Origin: Cumulibacter soli
Lineage (GTDB): Bacteria; Actinomycetota; Actinomycetes; Mycobacteriales; Antricoccaceae
DNA length: 64,000 bases
Direction of reading: 5' to 3'
Assembly (NCBI RefSeq): GCF_004382795.1
Contig: NZ_SMSG01000003.1
Location: 310,001 to 374,000, forward strand
Shown here: piece after piece, positions 55,787 through 64,000 of the stretch
Layout of the letters: every line of letters starts with the position of its first letter
Position numbering within the stretch: the stretch's first letter is position 1
Made by a program: the position numbers and the translations under genes
Notes under the pieces: generated by a model
Told to the model about the DNA's origin: nothing
Databases searched by the model: none
What the model saw: only the letters and a program-made list of their open reading frames with translations

Positions 55787-56989
55787 ATGAAAGACCTTCA
55801 GGACCTGCTGGCCGAGGGGGTCGTGGGGCGCAATGTGCTGGTCCGCGCCGACCTCAACGTGCCGCTGGATGGCGACCGGATCACCGATCCTGGACGTATC
55901 GAGGCGACGCTCCCGACGCTGACCGCCCTGATCGAAGGCAACGCCCGCGTGATCGTGATGGCTCACTTGGGCCGCCCGAAGGGCGCTCCCGATCCGCAGT
56001 ACTCACTGGCACCCGTTGCCGAGAAACTCGGCGAATTGCTTGGACGCGATGTCGTGCTCGCCGCTGATCTCGTCGGGCCCTCGGCCCACGCGGACGTCGA
56101 GCACATGTCCGATAGCGATGTCGTGTTGCTTCAGAACGTGCGGTTCGACCCGCGGGAGACGAGTGAGGACGAGGCCGAACGTGCGGCGCTCGCTGCCGAG
56201 TTAGTCGCATTGGTCGGCGAGGACGCTGCGTACGTCTCGGACGGATTCGGCGTGGTACATCGAGCCCAGACCTCGGTGTACGACATCGCCAAGGCTCTCC
56301 CGGCGTACGCCGGCGGGTTGGTCGAGGCCGAGGTACGCGTACTCAAGCGGCTCACTGAGAACCCCGCGCGGCCGTACGGCGTAGTGCTTGGCGGCAGCAA
56401 GGTCAGCGACAAGTTGGCTGTCATCGAGTCACTATTGCCGAAGGTCGACACCCTCGTCGTTGGCGGCGGGATGTGTTTCACCTTCCTCGCCGCGCAAGGC
56501 CACACCGTCGGCACCTCGCTGCTGGAACAGGACCAGATCGATACCTGCAAGGAGTTGTTGGCCAAGAACGGCGCGAAGATCGTGCTGCCCGTCGACGTCG
56601 TGTGCGCGGCGGAATTCAACGCCGACTCACCGGCCAGCGTGCACCCCGTCGATGCGATTCCGGCCGAGCAGATGGGGTTGGACATCGGCCCGAAATCCGT
56701 CGAATTGTTCGCCTCAGCGCTGAATGGCGCAAAGACTGTGTTCTGGAATGGGCCAATGGGCGTCTTCGAGATGGCGCCGTTCGCCCACGGCACCCGAGGT
56801 GTCGCTGAGGCGATCGCCGCCGGAGACAGTTATTCGGTAGTGGGCGGCGGCGACTCCGCGGCTGCCGTGCGTCAACTCGGTATCGGCGAGGATCGGTTCT
56901 CGCACATCTCCACCGGCGGTGGTGCTTCCCTGGAGTTCCTCGAGGGTAAGCAACTCCCCGGTATCACCGCTCTGGAGGAGTCCGCATGA
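55787..56989 (+). CDS. pgk: Phosphoglycerate kinase
   Basis: Transfers phosphate from 1,3-bisphosphoglycerate to ADP. The 400-residue protein has the signature [14 protein letters not shown] near residues 16-29, substrate contacts AHLGRPKG near 60, [10 protein letters not shown] near 112, and nucleotide-domain motifs [10 protein letters not shown] near 201 and WNGPMGVFE near 319, with GGGDSAAA near 362. AAGGAGAG precedes ATG 55787. The stop overlaps the tpiA start as ATGA. Confidence 0.97.
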   Translation: MKDLQDLLAEGVVGRNVLVRADLNVPLDGDRITDPGRIEATLPTLTALIEGNARVIVMAHLGRPKGAPDPQYSLAPVAEKLGELLGRDVVLAADLVGPSAHADVEHMSDSDVVLLQNVRFDPRETSEDEAERAALAAELVALVGEDAAYVSDGFGVVHRAQTSVYDIAKALPAYAGGLVEAEVRVLKRLTENPARPYGVVLGGSKVSDKLAVIESLLPKVDTLVVGGGMCFTFLAAQGHTVGTSLLEQDQIDTCKELLAKNGAKIVLPVDVVCAAEFNADSPASVHPVDAIPAEQMGLDIGPKSVELFASALNGAKTVFWNGPMGVFEMAPFAHGTRGVAEAIAAGDSYSVVGGGDSAAAVRQLGIGEDRFSHISTGGGASLEFLEGKQLPGITALEESA

Positions 56990-57777
56990 GCAACAACGGA
57001 CGTCGACCGCTGGTCGCCGGCAACTGGAAGATGAACCTCACTCACCTCGAGGCGATCGCGCTGGTACAGAAGGTTGCGTTCAGCGTGGATGACCGTGGCC
57101 TGGAAGCGGTCGAAACCGTGGTCCTGCCACCGTTCGTGTCCCTGCGTGGAGTGCAGACCCTGGTCGACGGCGACAAGCTCGAGGTCGGGTACGGCGCCCA
57201 GGACGTGTCCCAGCACGACTCTGGCGCGTACACCGGTGAGATCAGCGCTGCAATGCTGGCGAAACTTGGCTGCCGTTATGTCGCGGTCGGGCACTCTGAA
57301 CGCCGCGAGTATCACTATGAGGACGACGCCACCGTCGCCGCGAAGGCGGCCGCCGCCATCAAGCACGGCATCGCACCGATCGTGTGTGTTGGTGAGGGGC
57401 TCGATGTCCGTGAAGCCGGCGAGCACGTCGCGTACGTCGTGGCGCAGGTCGAAGGATCGCTGGCGGGAATCAGCGCCGACGAGGCGAAAGACATCGTGAT
57501 CGCATACGAGCCGGTCTGGGCGATCGGGACGGGTAAGACCGCGACGCCGCAGGATGCCCAGGAGGTATGTGCGGCGATCCGCGACAAGCTCGCCGACCTG
57601 TACTCCGGTGACCTCGCCGACCGTGTCCGCATCCTGTACGGCGGTTCGGTCAAGCCCGACAATGCTGCCGCGCTGGCTGCTGAGGTTGACGTCGATGGCG
57701 CCCTGGTGGGCGGCGCTAGCCTCGACGGCGAGCAGTTCGCTGCGATCTGCCGCGGCTTCGGAGCATCGGCCGAGTAG
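56986..57777 (+). CDS. tpiA: Triosephosphate isomerase
   Basis: Interconverts dihydroxyacetone phosphate and glyceraldehyde 3-phosphate. The 263-residue TIM barrel has AGNWKMN near residues 11-17 (catalytic Lys), AVGHSERR near 100 (His) and the signature [14 protein letters not shown] near 168-181 (catalytic Glu and flexible loop), then [10 protein letters not shown] near 220. It overlaps pgk by 4 nt and ends before a hairpin, closing the triose-phosphate operon. Confidence 0.97.
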   Translation: MSNNGRRPLVAGNWKMNLTHLEAIALVQKVAFSVDDRGLEAVETVVLPPFVSLRGVQTLVDGDKLEVGYGAQDVSQHDSGAYTGEISAAMLAKLGCRYVAVGHSERREYHYEDDATVAAKAAAAIKHGIAPIVCVGEGLDVREAGEHVAYVVAQVEGSLAGISADEAKDIVIAYEPVWAIGTGKTATPQDAQEVCAAIRDKLADLYSGDLADRVRILYGGSVKPDNAAALAAEVDVDGALVGGASLDGEQFAAICRGFGASAE

Positions 57778-57785
57778 TCCCTGCA

Positions 57786-57820
57786 GTGCGGCTCGCCGGG
57801 CACCTCCGAGCGAGCCGCAC
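57786..57820 (+). terminator. Hairpin after tpiA
   Basis: GTGCGGCTCGC at 57786-57796 pairs perfectly with GCGAGCCGCAC at 57810-57820 (11 bp, 13-nt loop), 8 nt after the tpiA stop. No T-run. It separates glycolysis from secG. Confidence 0.65.
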
Positions 57821-57895
57821 CGCGCCGCACGCGCCCGCGGGGGTATCCTGTGGGCTGCGTTTGATGCATTACCTACTTCGTCTGGAGCGACGTCT

Positions 57896-58126
57896 GTGAA
57901 GCTGCTCTTCGAGATCGGCCTAATCGTCTCGAGCATTGCGCTCATCGTCCTGGTGCTGTTCCATCGTGGGCGCGGCGGCGGGCTGTCGTCCATGTTCGGC
58001 GGGTCGATGACCTCCCAGTTGTCCGGGTCTTCCGTGGTCGAGAAGAACCTGAACTACGTTACGGTCGTGTGCGCGATCATCTGGGTCGGCTGCATTGTGG
58101 TACTCGGCCTGCTCTACAGGCCTTAG
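57896..58126 (+). CDS. secG: Preprotein translocase subunit SecG
   Basis: Small accessory subunit of the SecYEG channel. The 76-residue protein has two hydrophobic helices (FEIGLIVSSIALIVLVLF and VTVVCAIIWVGCIVVLGLLY, residues about 5-22 and 53-72) around the conserved cytoplasmic loop HRGRGGGLSSMFGGS. Start GTG 57896. Its place just after tpiA is the standard actinobacterial arrangement. Confidence 0.94.
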   Translation: MKLLFEIGLIVSSIALIVLVLFHRGRGGGLSSMFGGSMTSQLSGSSVVEKNLNYVTVVCAIIWVGCIVVLGLLYRP

Positions 58127-58136
58127 GACTTCGTCG

Positions 58137-58168
58137 CGAGACCCGGCCAGACGGCCGGGTCTCGTTTC
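58137..58168 (+). terminator. Terminator after secG
   Basis: CGAGACCCGGCC (58137-58148) pairs perfectly with GGCCGGGTCTCG (58153-58164), loop AGAC, followed by TTTCGT. A 12-bp GC-rich stem with a short T stretch, 10 nt after the secG stop. Confidence 0.85.
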
Positions 58169-58200
58169 GTCACGACGATCGACGGGAGAATGAGATAACC

Positions 58201-58545
58201 ATGGCGAACGGAAATGTCATCCGGGGTAGCCGCGTAGGCGCCGGGCCGAGCGGGGAGAACGAGCGCGGTCAGGCGGTACCACGGGTACGCGTGGATTTTT
58301 TCTGCGTGAACGGGCATACCTGTCGACCAGCCTTCGCCATCGAAGCAGAGATACCCGAGGAGTGGGACTGCCCCAAGTGCGGATTGCCTGCCGGGCAAGA
58401 TGCTGCGAATCCTCCCGGGGCCCGTACCGCCGAGCCGTACAAGACTCACATCGCGTACGTGCGCGAGCGCCGCACTGACGAGGACGGCGCCGCGTTGCTC
58501 GATGAAGCCTTGCAGAAGCTTCGGGCTCGACGAGGCGAGTCCTAG
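58201..58545 (+). CDS. rbpA: RNA polymerase-binding protein RbpA
   Basis: Actinobacterial transcription factor that binds sigma-A and stabilises the open complex. The 114-residue protein starts MANGNVIRGSRVGAGP, has the zinc-binding core FFCVNGHTCRPAFA...EWDCPKCG (residues about 37-62) and the C-terminal sigma-interaction region TAEPYKTHIAYVRERRTDEDG, then LLDEALQKLR. GGGAGAA lies upstream of ATG 58201. It is also a taxonomic marker for Actinomycetota. Confidence 0.97.
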   Translation: MANGNVIRGSRVGAGPSGENERGQAVPRVRVDFFCVNGHTCRPAFAIEAEIPEEWDCPKCGLPAGQDAANPPGARTAEPYKTHIAYVRERRTDEDGAALLDEALQKLRARRGES

Positions 58546-58618
58546 GCATCTGCCCGCACCGCCGGTTCTGCTGCGGCGCGCGCGGTCCCCGCTGCCAATA
58601 CACCAGCGGAAGCCGACG

Positions 58619-58630
58619 TAGATTATCGGT
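58619..58630 (+). promoter_or_regulatory. Leaderless -10 box of the glutathione peroxidase gene
   Basis: TAGATT at 58619-58624, then 6 nt and ATG 58631, without a ribosome binding site. Confidence 0.45.
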
Positions 58631-59119
58631 ATGAGCATTCTTGACGAATCGATAGCCCGACTCGACGGTACGAGAGGGACCCTCGCTGACCTCACTGGTG
58701 GCGCGCCCGCGCTACTGGTCAACGTCGCCAGCAAATGCGGGCTGACACCTCAATACGCGGGACTGGAACAACTGCAGAAGGACTTCGCCGGTCGCGGGTT
58801 CACTGTCGTGGGGTTCCCGTGCAACCAGTTCGCCGGCCAGGAGCCAGGCAGCGCCGAGGAGATCGCCGAGTTCTGCAGTGCGACGTACGGCGTGACGTTC
58901 CCGATGAGCGAGAAGATCGACGTCAACGGCGATGACCGGCACCCTATCTATGCTGAACTCACTGCCTCCTCCGACGAGCGCGGCACGAGTGGTGACATCC
59001 AGTGGAACTTTGAAAAGTTCGTCGTCCGCGCCGATGGCAGTGTCGTCGCCAGATTTGGCCCGAAGGTCACCCCGGACGATGAGCGACTGGTGGCCGCGAT
59101 CGACTCCGTACTGAGTTAG
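58631..59119 (+). CDS. Glutathione peroxidase family (thiol peroxidase-like) protein
   Basis: Reduces peroxides with thiols. The 162-residue protein has the peroxidatic motif NVASKCGLTPQYAGLE near residues 31-46 (Cys rather than selenocysteine), VVGFPCNQFAGQEPGS near 60-75 with the conserved Gln and a possible resolving cysteine, and WNFEKFVV near 120 with the catalytic Trp. Actinobacteria generally lack glutathione, so thioredoxin is the likely reductant, which is an inference. Its stop overlaps the convergent pgl stop by 4 nt. Confidence 0.94.
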   Translation: MSILDESIARLDGTRGTLADLTGGAPALLVNVASKCGLTPQYAGLEQLQKDFAGRGFTVVGFPCNQFAGQEPGSAEEIAEFCSATYGVTFPMSEKIDVNGDDRHPIYAELTASSDERGTSGDIQWNFEKFVVRADGSVVARFGPKVTPDDERLVAAIDSVLS

Positions 59120-59856
59120 TCGCGGGCAGGAAGTGCCGAGGCTGCGGCTTCGTCGAGCAGCCAGCGGGTGAGTACCCGGCCGCGGGGCCCGGCCGCGGGA
59201 ATGTCCAGCGGATCGGCCCCGTTGATCGCCTGAGCGACCGCCGGTGCCTTACCGGCACCGGTGGTCATCAGCCACACCTCATTGGCGGCAGACAGCGTCG
59301 GGAACGTCAACGACACCCGGGTTGGCGGCGGTTTCGGGCAGTCCCGCACCGCGCAGGCCACGTTCGGGTCCGTCGCGGCTGGCGACTGCGGGAAGATCGA
59401 CGCCGTGTGCCCCTCTTCGCCTACGCCAAGCATCAGGACGGCGAACCGAGGACACGACTCGCCCGGTGGTGCATGACGGGCCAGCTCGTCGGCGTACGCC
59501 GCGGCAGCTGCGTCCGGATCATCGCCGAGCGGACCATCTGCCGCCGCCACGCGATGGATGTTGGCAGCATCGATTGGCACGTGTGCGAGGAGCGCTTCGT
59601 CGGCCTGTCGGTCGTTACGATCGGCATCCGCCGCAGGGACGAACCGTTCATCACCCCACCACACGTGCAGTCGTGACCAGTCGATCTCGCTCGAGCGTGC
59701 GCCGATGGCCCGCAACACGGCGATGCCTGTGCTTCCACCGGTCAGCACGACATGTACGGGGCCCTCGGGTTGGCGCCGGGTCGTGGCGATGAACAGGTCT
59801 GCGGCGTGCGCAGCGGTGGTCGGCAGGTCACCGAGGACGTCGATACTGGTAGTCAA
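59116..59856 (-). CDS. pgl: 6-phosphogluconolactonase
   Basis: Hydrolyses 6-phosphogluconolactone in the oxidative pentose phosphate pathway. The 246-residue protein has VVLTGGSTGIAVLRAI near residue 38, the WWGDERFVP motif near 66 and the LGVGEEGHTASIFPQSP block near 146 with the catalytic histidine. The start is a TTG at 59856 preceded by GAGGAG; no better ATG exists upstream. It is last in the order pgi-zwf-opcA-pgl, 14 nt after opcA. Confidence 0.94.
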   Translation of the reverse strand: MTTSIDVLGDLPTTAAHAADLFIATTRRQPEGPVHVVLTGGSTGIAVLRAIGARSSEIDWSRLHVWWGDERFVPAADADRNDRQADEALLAHVPIDAANIHRVAAADGPLGDDPDAAAAAYADELARHAPPGESCPRFAVLMLGVGEEGHTASIFPQSPAATDPNVACAVRDCPKPPPTRVSLTFPTLSAANEVWLMTTGAGKAPAVAQAINGADPLDIPAAGPRGRVLTRWLLDEAAASALPARD

Positions 59857-59870
59857 CGGAATGGTTCTCC

Positions 59871-60920
59871 TCAGGTGGTCGTGGTAGTTCCATTGCGAAT
59901 TTGCGCGGCTGCCGCGTGGCGTATTTCGGCCGTGACGGCTTTCGTGCGCGGGCGTTCGGGGTCAATCCAGATATGCGTGCGGCGGTGCCGCCGCTGAGCC
60001 AGCTCTGGCACGCCGCCGGCGGCGGAGAGGGCGTCCGCGTAGGTTTCGTCGGCTCCTTGTCGGCGCAGTTCCTCCGTCAGCAGGTCGCCCAGATCGCGCT
60101 CACGGATAGGCATCCGCTGCTCGCGCTGTCCGGTGCGAGTGATCACCAAATCGCCGCCTTCGCGGACCAACTTCAATCGGCGCTTACCCGCCAATGCGAT
60201 CGACACCCCCGTAATCCCGGAAGCACCGACATTCTGACGTGAGGGGCGGATCTTGCACGGCAGTCCGAGTCGGCTCTCCAGCCACCCGGCCAGCAGCAAC
60301 ATCGCGGGGGAATCGGTCGAGCCGTGCACCTTCAGCGCGGTCGGCGTATCGGTGATCGAATCGAACGAGGACGCCAACGCTGAGCGCCACTGGGTCGTGC
60401 GGGTCCAACCCAGGTCTGTATCGCCGGGGGCGTAATCGATCGCGCGGTCATGTAGCGCGTCGGTACCAGTGCGTAGCCATCCGCAGTCGGTGATCCGACG
60501 GTCGGCGTACACGCCGACAGCATCGGTGGCGATGACGCTCGGCGGTGGACCGTGCCACCACGCCACCACAGGCGCGTCGGGCGCCAGCAGCGGTAGCGTG
60601 ACCGACTCGGCGTGCAGGGCCAATCGCCCGTACATCCGCATCACGATGGCCTCGCCCGGCCCGAGCCGGCCACCGACCAGGACCTCGGCGTCCAGCCTCG
60701 GCTGCGGGGCATCTAACTCGCGGCGGACGACGATGAGCAGCCGACACGGGTTCATTGCCGCAGCCTTCGCGGCGGCTTTTTCGGCGTCGGTGACGTAGCG
60801 CTCGTCGACCATCACGACCAGCGTGAGCGCATTTCCGGACGTGACCGCTCCGCCCATACGCCGTTCGGCGGCCAATGCCTGCACAACGGCCGTTCCGGTG
60901 GTGTCCCATAATGTCGTCAT
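59871..60920 (-). CDS. opcA: Glucose-6-phosphate dehydrogenase assembly protein OpcA
   Basis: Actinobacterial and cyanobacterial partner of Zwf that promotes its assembly and redox control. The 349-residue protein has the family features: a start with LWDTTGTAVVQALAAERR, RLLIVVRRELD near residue 78, GEAIVMRMYGRLALHAESVTLPLLAPDAPVVAWW (about 100-133, written as one region) and a C-terminal domain ending in RTHIWIDPERPR. ATG 60920 lies 19 nt after the zwf stop. Only the zwf neighbourhood and family pattern support function; no catalytic motif is expected. Confidence 0.93.
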   Translation of the reverse strand: MTTLWDTTGTAVVQALAAERRMGGAVTSGNALTLVVMVDERYVTDAEKAAAKAAAMNPCRLLIVVRRELDAPQPRLDAEVLVGGRLGPGEAIVMRMYGRLALHAESVTLPLLAPDAPVVAWWHGPPPSVIATDAVGVYADRRITDCGWLRTGTDALHDRAIDYAPGDTDLGWTRTTQWRSALASSFDSITDTPTALKVHGSTDSPAMLLLAGWLESRLGLPCKIRPSRQNVGASGITGVSIALAGKRRLKLVREGGDLVITRTGQREQRMPIRERDLGDLLTEELRRQGADETYADALSAAGGVPELAQRRHRRTHIWIDPERPRTKAVTAEIRHAAAAQIRNGTTTTT

Positions 60921-60939
60921 TGACTTACGCCCTTCTGCA

Positions 60940-62616
60940 TCAGGGACGACGCCAGACGCGTCCGTCGCGGGCCAGCATGTCATCGGCTTCGGCGGGTCCC
61001 CACTCACCCGCGCGGTAGGGCGCCGGTTCGGTTGAGTCCCAGAACTTTTCCAGCGGGTCGATCACTGCCCAGGATGCCTCCACCTCTTCATTGAGTGGGA
61101 AGAGTGTCGCATCGCCGAGCAGCACGTCCAGCAGCAATCGTTCGTAGGCTTCCGGGCTGGACTCGGTGAAGGTTTCGCCGTACAAGAAGTCCATCGCTAC
61201 ATCGCGGACCTCCATCACGGTTCCGGGCACCTTCGACCCAAATCGCAATGTCACGCCTTCGTCCGGCTGCACCCGGATGACCAATTGGTTATGCCCGAGA
61301 TCCTCAGTGTCCGTCGGCGCGAACGGCAGGTGTGGGGCCCGCTTAAAGTTCAGCGCGATCTCGGTGACGCGGCGGGGTAGACGTTTACCGGTACGCAGGT
61401 AGAACGGCACTCCGGCCCACCGTCGGGTCTCCACGTGCAATGTCACGGCCGCATACGTCTCGGTCGTGGAGTCGGCCGGGATTCCGTCTTCCTCGCGGTA
61501 CCCGACGGCACGCTCACCGGCGAGCCATCCTGGCTGGTACTGCCCGCGGACCGCGTGCCCTTCCAAGTTGGTCGGCAGCGTGATGGCTCGCAGTACTTTG
61601 AGTTTCTCGGTGCGGATCGCCGACGGAATGAACCGGACGGGTTCTTCCATCGCCGTGAGTGCGAGTAACTGCAACAGGTGATTCTGCAGGACGTCGCGCG
61701 CGGCGCCGGTGTGATCGTAGAACGCTGCGCGGCCCGCGATGCCGACTTCTTCGGCCATGGTGATCTGGACCGAATCGACATAGTGCGAATTCCAGATCGG
61801 CTCAAACATGGTGTTTGCGAACCGGAAGGCAAACAGATTCTGCACGGTCTCTTTGCCGAGGTAATGGTCGATCCGGTATACGTCGCGCCAGCCGAAGACT
61901 CTGTCGACGAGTTCGTTGAGACGCTTTCCGGACTCCAGGTCATGGCCGAAGGGTTTCTCGACGACCACGCGGCGCCATCCGCCGGAGCGCTCATTGTCGG
62001 CCATGCCCGTGCGGTGTAACTGCTGCAGTACGGTCTCGAAGAAGGACGGCGGCACGGATAGGTAGAACGCGGCGTTTCCCTTGATGCCGTGCGTCGAACT
62101 CAACGCGTCGAGGGTGGCGCTGAGTAGGTCGAAGGCCCGGTCGTCGTCGAACTCGCCCGGCACGAACTTGATGTTGTCGGCCAACCGCTCCCAGACGCTT
62201 TCATCCCACGGCGTGCGGGCGTGCTGCTGGGCAGCCTCGCGAGCGAGTTGCGCGAAATCGCCGTCCGCCCAATCGCGTCGTGCGAATCCCAGCAGCACGA
62301 AGTTGGCCGGCAGGAGGCCGCGGTGCGCAATGTCGTAGATTGCCGGCAGTAGTTTCTTACGGGCGAGGTCGCCGGTGATGCCGAATACGACGAGAGCACA
62401 AGGCTCCGGGACGCGGGGGAGACGTCGGTCGCGCGGGTCGCGCAGCGGATTGAGGGTGGTGGCGACCGGAGTGGCGGCGATGTACTCCGGCTCCGGTTCA
62501 GCCGGGGGGACAACGAGGTTCACCGGCGCCGACTTCGCGCGGGACGCTTTGCGCTTCGGATCCTTCTTGGCAGATTTGCCCGCTGTTTTCTTCCCGGATG
62601 CGGCAGGTGGCGTCAT
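60940..62616 (-). CDS. zwf: Glucose-6-phosphate 1-dehydrogenase with a basic N-terminal extension
   Basis: Oxidises glucose 6-phosphate to 6-phosphogluconolactone with NADP. The core starts at NPLRDPRDRRLPRVPEPCALVVFGITGDLARKKLLPAIYD (residues about 56-95, one region), with the GxTGDLxxKK cofactor motif, and contains the active-site signature RIDHYLGKETVQN near 250. In front lies an extension of about 55 residues rich in Lys, Ala, Ser and Pro that typical Zwf proteins lack. GGAGGGA directly upstream of ATG 62616 supports it being translated. opcA follows. Confidence 0.95.
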   Translation of the reverse strand: MTPPAASGKKTAGKSAKKDPKRKASRAKSAPVNLVVPPAEPEPEYIAATPVATTLNPLRDPRDRRLPRVPEPCALVVFGITGDLARKKLLPAIYDIAHRGLLPANFVLLGFARRDWADGDFAQLAREAAQQHARTPWDESVWERLADNIKFVPGEFDDDRAFDLLSATLDALSSTHGIKGNAAFYLSVPPSFFETVLQQLHRTGMADNERSGGWRRVVVEKPFGHDLESGKRLNELVDRVFGWRDVYRIDHYLGKETVQNLFAFRFANTMFEPIWNSHYVDSVQITMAEEVGIAGRAAFYDHTGAARDVLQNHLLQLLALTAMEEPVRFIPSAIRTEKLKVLRAITLPTNLEGHAVRGQYQPGWLAGERAVGYREEDGIPADSTTETYAAVTLHVETRRWAGVPFYLRTGKRLPRRVTEIALNFKRAPHLPFAPTDTEDLGHNQLVIRVQPDEGVTLRFGSKVPGTVMEVRDVAMDFLYGETFTESSPEAYERLLLDVLLGDATLFPLNEEVEASWAVIDPLEKFWDSTEPAPYRAGEWGPAEADDMLARDGRVWRRP

Positions 62617-62648
62617 GCGCGGCTCCCTCCTCGAGTGCGGCTGTGGAG

Positions 62649-64000
62649 TTAGGCGACTTCGGCGTTCAGGGCGGCGAGCAGCGCGGTGATCCCCGCTGCC
62701 CGATCGCTCAGGTGCACGTGCAATACCGGCCGGCCTTGGTCGGCGAGCACCTGCGCATCTCCGGCGGCTTGCGCGCGCTGAAGCGATCCGAAGGTGTACG
62801 GCCGGTCGGGGACCGCGGCATCTTCGGAGCTGTCAGCGGTGATCTGCAGGAACACGCCGTTGGGGTGTCCACCCTTGTGGTACTGACCGGTGGAGTGCAG
62901 GAAGCGTGGGCCCCACCCGAACGTCGTCTGCCGGCCGCTACGTTGCGCGATCAGTGGACGCGATGCGCGCAGCGCGACGTCAGCGTGCCGATCGAGGTAC
63001 GCCATCACAGCGACGTACCCGTCATCCGCGGCGGCACTGAACAGTGCTGATAGTGCGCTCGTCAGCGTGGTCGGGGTGCCTAGGGCACCGCCCAGCACCG
63101 TCACCGACAGGCAATCTTGCTCCAGCGCGGGAGAAACCTGCTCTGCCGCCGGCTCGTCCAGCAGCGCGCGGGCCATTCGTTTGGCCTCCTCGACGTTGGG
63201 CTGGTCGAACGGATTTACCCCGATGACGCGACTGGCGATCGCGATAGCCATCTCCCACAACAGGAACTGCGCGCCGAGCGGGCCGTCCGTGGCCAGGGCG
63301 TATCCACTGGCAGCGACCGGCGCCTCACCGGGTCCAAGGAGGCCGAGTACGGCGTCCGATCCCGCGCGCGCGAAGCCGGGCGCAGCAGCGTCCTCGACGA
63401 CGACAGGCAGGATTCCGCGTCCGTCTTTTCCAGTGGATTCGGCGATCAACTGTTCGGCCCACGCCCCGAAATCGACGTTCGCCGACCCGCGGGAGGCGAG
63501 CACCAATTTCTCGGACCCGGAACGCTCGGCTGCGCCCAGCAGCGCACCCAGCTGTACGGCCGGGTTCTCGGCGTTATCGGAGCCAAGTAGCTCGGTCACC
63601 TCGGCCGCGTCGTCCAGCAAGCTGGAGATATCGGCCCCGGCGAGGCCGGCGGGGACGAGCCCGAACGCGGTCAGCGCACTGTAGCGGCCGCCCACGTGCG
63701 GGTTGGCTTCGAACACGCGCCGATAGCCGGACTCTACGGCCTGCGTTTGCAGCGGCGATCCCGGATCCGTCACGATCACGATCCGCGATGCGGGGTCGAT
63801 CCCGGCCTCGTTGAAGCGTTCGATGGCGTACCGGCGATGCGAATCGGTTTCGACCGTCGTGCCTGACTTCGATGAGACGACCAGCACGGTGCGTTCGAGA
63901 TCGGCCTCGAACGCCGCGGCGACCTGGTGCGGATCGGTCGAATCGAGGGTTATCAGCGGTACCCCGTCGGTTGCGCAGATCACCTCGGGCGCTAGCGAAC
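62649..64000 (-). CDS. pgi: Glucose-6-phosphate isomerase, 5' end outside the window
   Basis: Interconverts glucose 6-phosphate and fructose 6-phosphate. The visible 450 codons begin inside SLAPEVICATDG, a conserved stretch of the isomerase. They continue through VVSSKSGTTVETDSHR near the N-terminal side, VGGRYSALTAFGLVPAGLAG and NPFDQPNVEEAKRMA to a normal C-terminus. The open frame runs to the window edge, so the start lies outside. In some actinobacteria pgi is fused to transaldolase; this cannot be judged here. It precedes zwf by 32 nt on the same strand. Confidence 0.93.
   Translation of the reverse strand, partial: SLAPEVICATDGVPLITLDSTDPHQVAAAFEADLERTVLVVSSKSGTTVETDSHRRYAIERFNEAGIDPASRIVIVTDPGSPLQTQAVESGYRRVFEANPHVGGRYSALTAFGLVPAGLAGADISSLLDDAAEVTELLGSDNAENPAVQLGALLGAAERSGSEKLVLASRGSANVDFGAWAEQLIAESTGKDGRGILPVVVEDAAAPGFARAGSDAVLGLLGPGEAPVAASGYALATDGPLGAQFLLWEMAIAIASRVIGVNPFDQPNVEEAKRMARALLDEPAAEQVSPALEQDCLSVTVLGGALGTPTTLTSALSALFSAAADDGYVAVMAYLDRHADVALRASRPLIAQRSGRQTTFGWGPRFLHSTGQYHKGGHPNGVFLQITADSSEDAAVPDRPYTFGSLQRAQAAGDAQVLADQGRPVLHVHLSDRAAGITALLAALNAEVA

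Overview
The window is a 64 kb stretch of high-GC actinobacterial (Actinomycetota) chromosome. Lineage markers are WhiA, RbpA, OpcA, stand-alone HemQ, the 69-residue biotin carrier and the order uvrA-uvrC-rapZ-yvcK-whiA-gap-pgk-tpiA-secG. No rRNA, tRNA, CRISPR array, insertion sequence or integrase was found. The genus cannot be fixed by eye.

Layout. 0-3.5 kb: start of a DUF3000 gene, then the coproporphyrin-type haem operon hemE-hemG-hemQ. 3.5-15.0 kb: a catabolic-looking cassette (TetR regulator, lipoprotein binding protein, peptide-type ABC transporter, acyl-CoA synthetase, biotin carboxylase, biotin carrier, carboxyltransferase). It lies between two imperfect 78-bp direct repeats, each carrying a terminator-like hairpin. 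The right copy reaches into the 3' end of msrB, which suggests the cassette separated a hemQ/msrB convergent pair. 15-18.3 kb: msrB, a LigD-type polymerase and a DUF222/HNH protein. 18.4-24.4 kb: a cobalamin-riboswitch operon for corrinoid uptake and salvage, ending in a metallo-hydrolase-CobU fusion. 24.4-29.9 kb: an aldoxime-dehydratase-like haem protein, an ATP-dependent DNA ligase sharing an overlapping operon with six Asp23-type envelope genes, and a degenerate SDR.

30-35 kb: PPK2 and the glgX-malQ glycogen/maltodextrin pair. 35-43 kb: uvrB, a flavodoxin-like protein, an amidase, terC behind a yybP-ykoY manganese riboswitch, and otsA-otsB for trehalose. 42.7-43.3 kb holds no recognisable gene but contains nested inverted repeats. 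43.3-46.4 kb: an enoyl-CoA hydratase, an NHL beta-propeller protein, a 26-bp perfect palindrome and a glyoxalase-II-like hydrolase. 46.5-64 kb: core genes uvrA, uvrC, rapZ-yvcK-whiA, gap-pgk-tpiA, secG, rbpA, a glutathione peroxidase, and the minus-strand pentose-phosphate set pgi-zwf-opcA-pgl.

Together the genes cover haem and B12 supply, nucleotide excision repair with all three Uvr subunits, glycogen/trehalose/polyphosphate reserves, lower glycolysis and the oxidative pentose phosphate branch. At least eight genes have a TANNNT -10 box only 6-7 nt before the start codon and no Shine-Dalgarno sequence, which points to leaderless mRNAs. The main accessory candidates are the repeat-flanked cassette, the structured segment at 42.9-43.3 kb and the palindrome at 45.6 kb.
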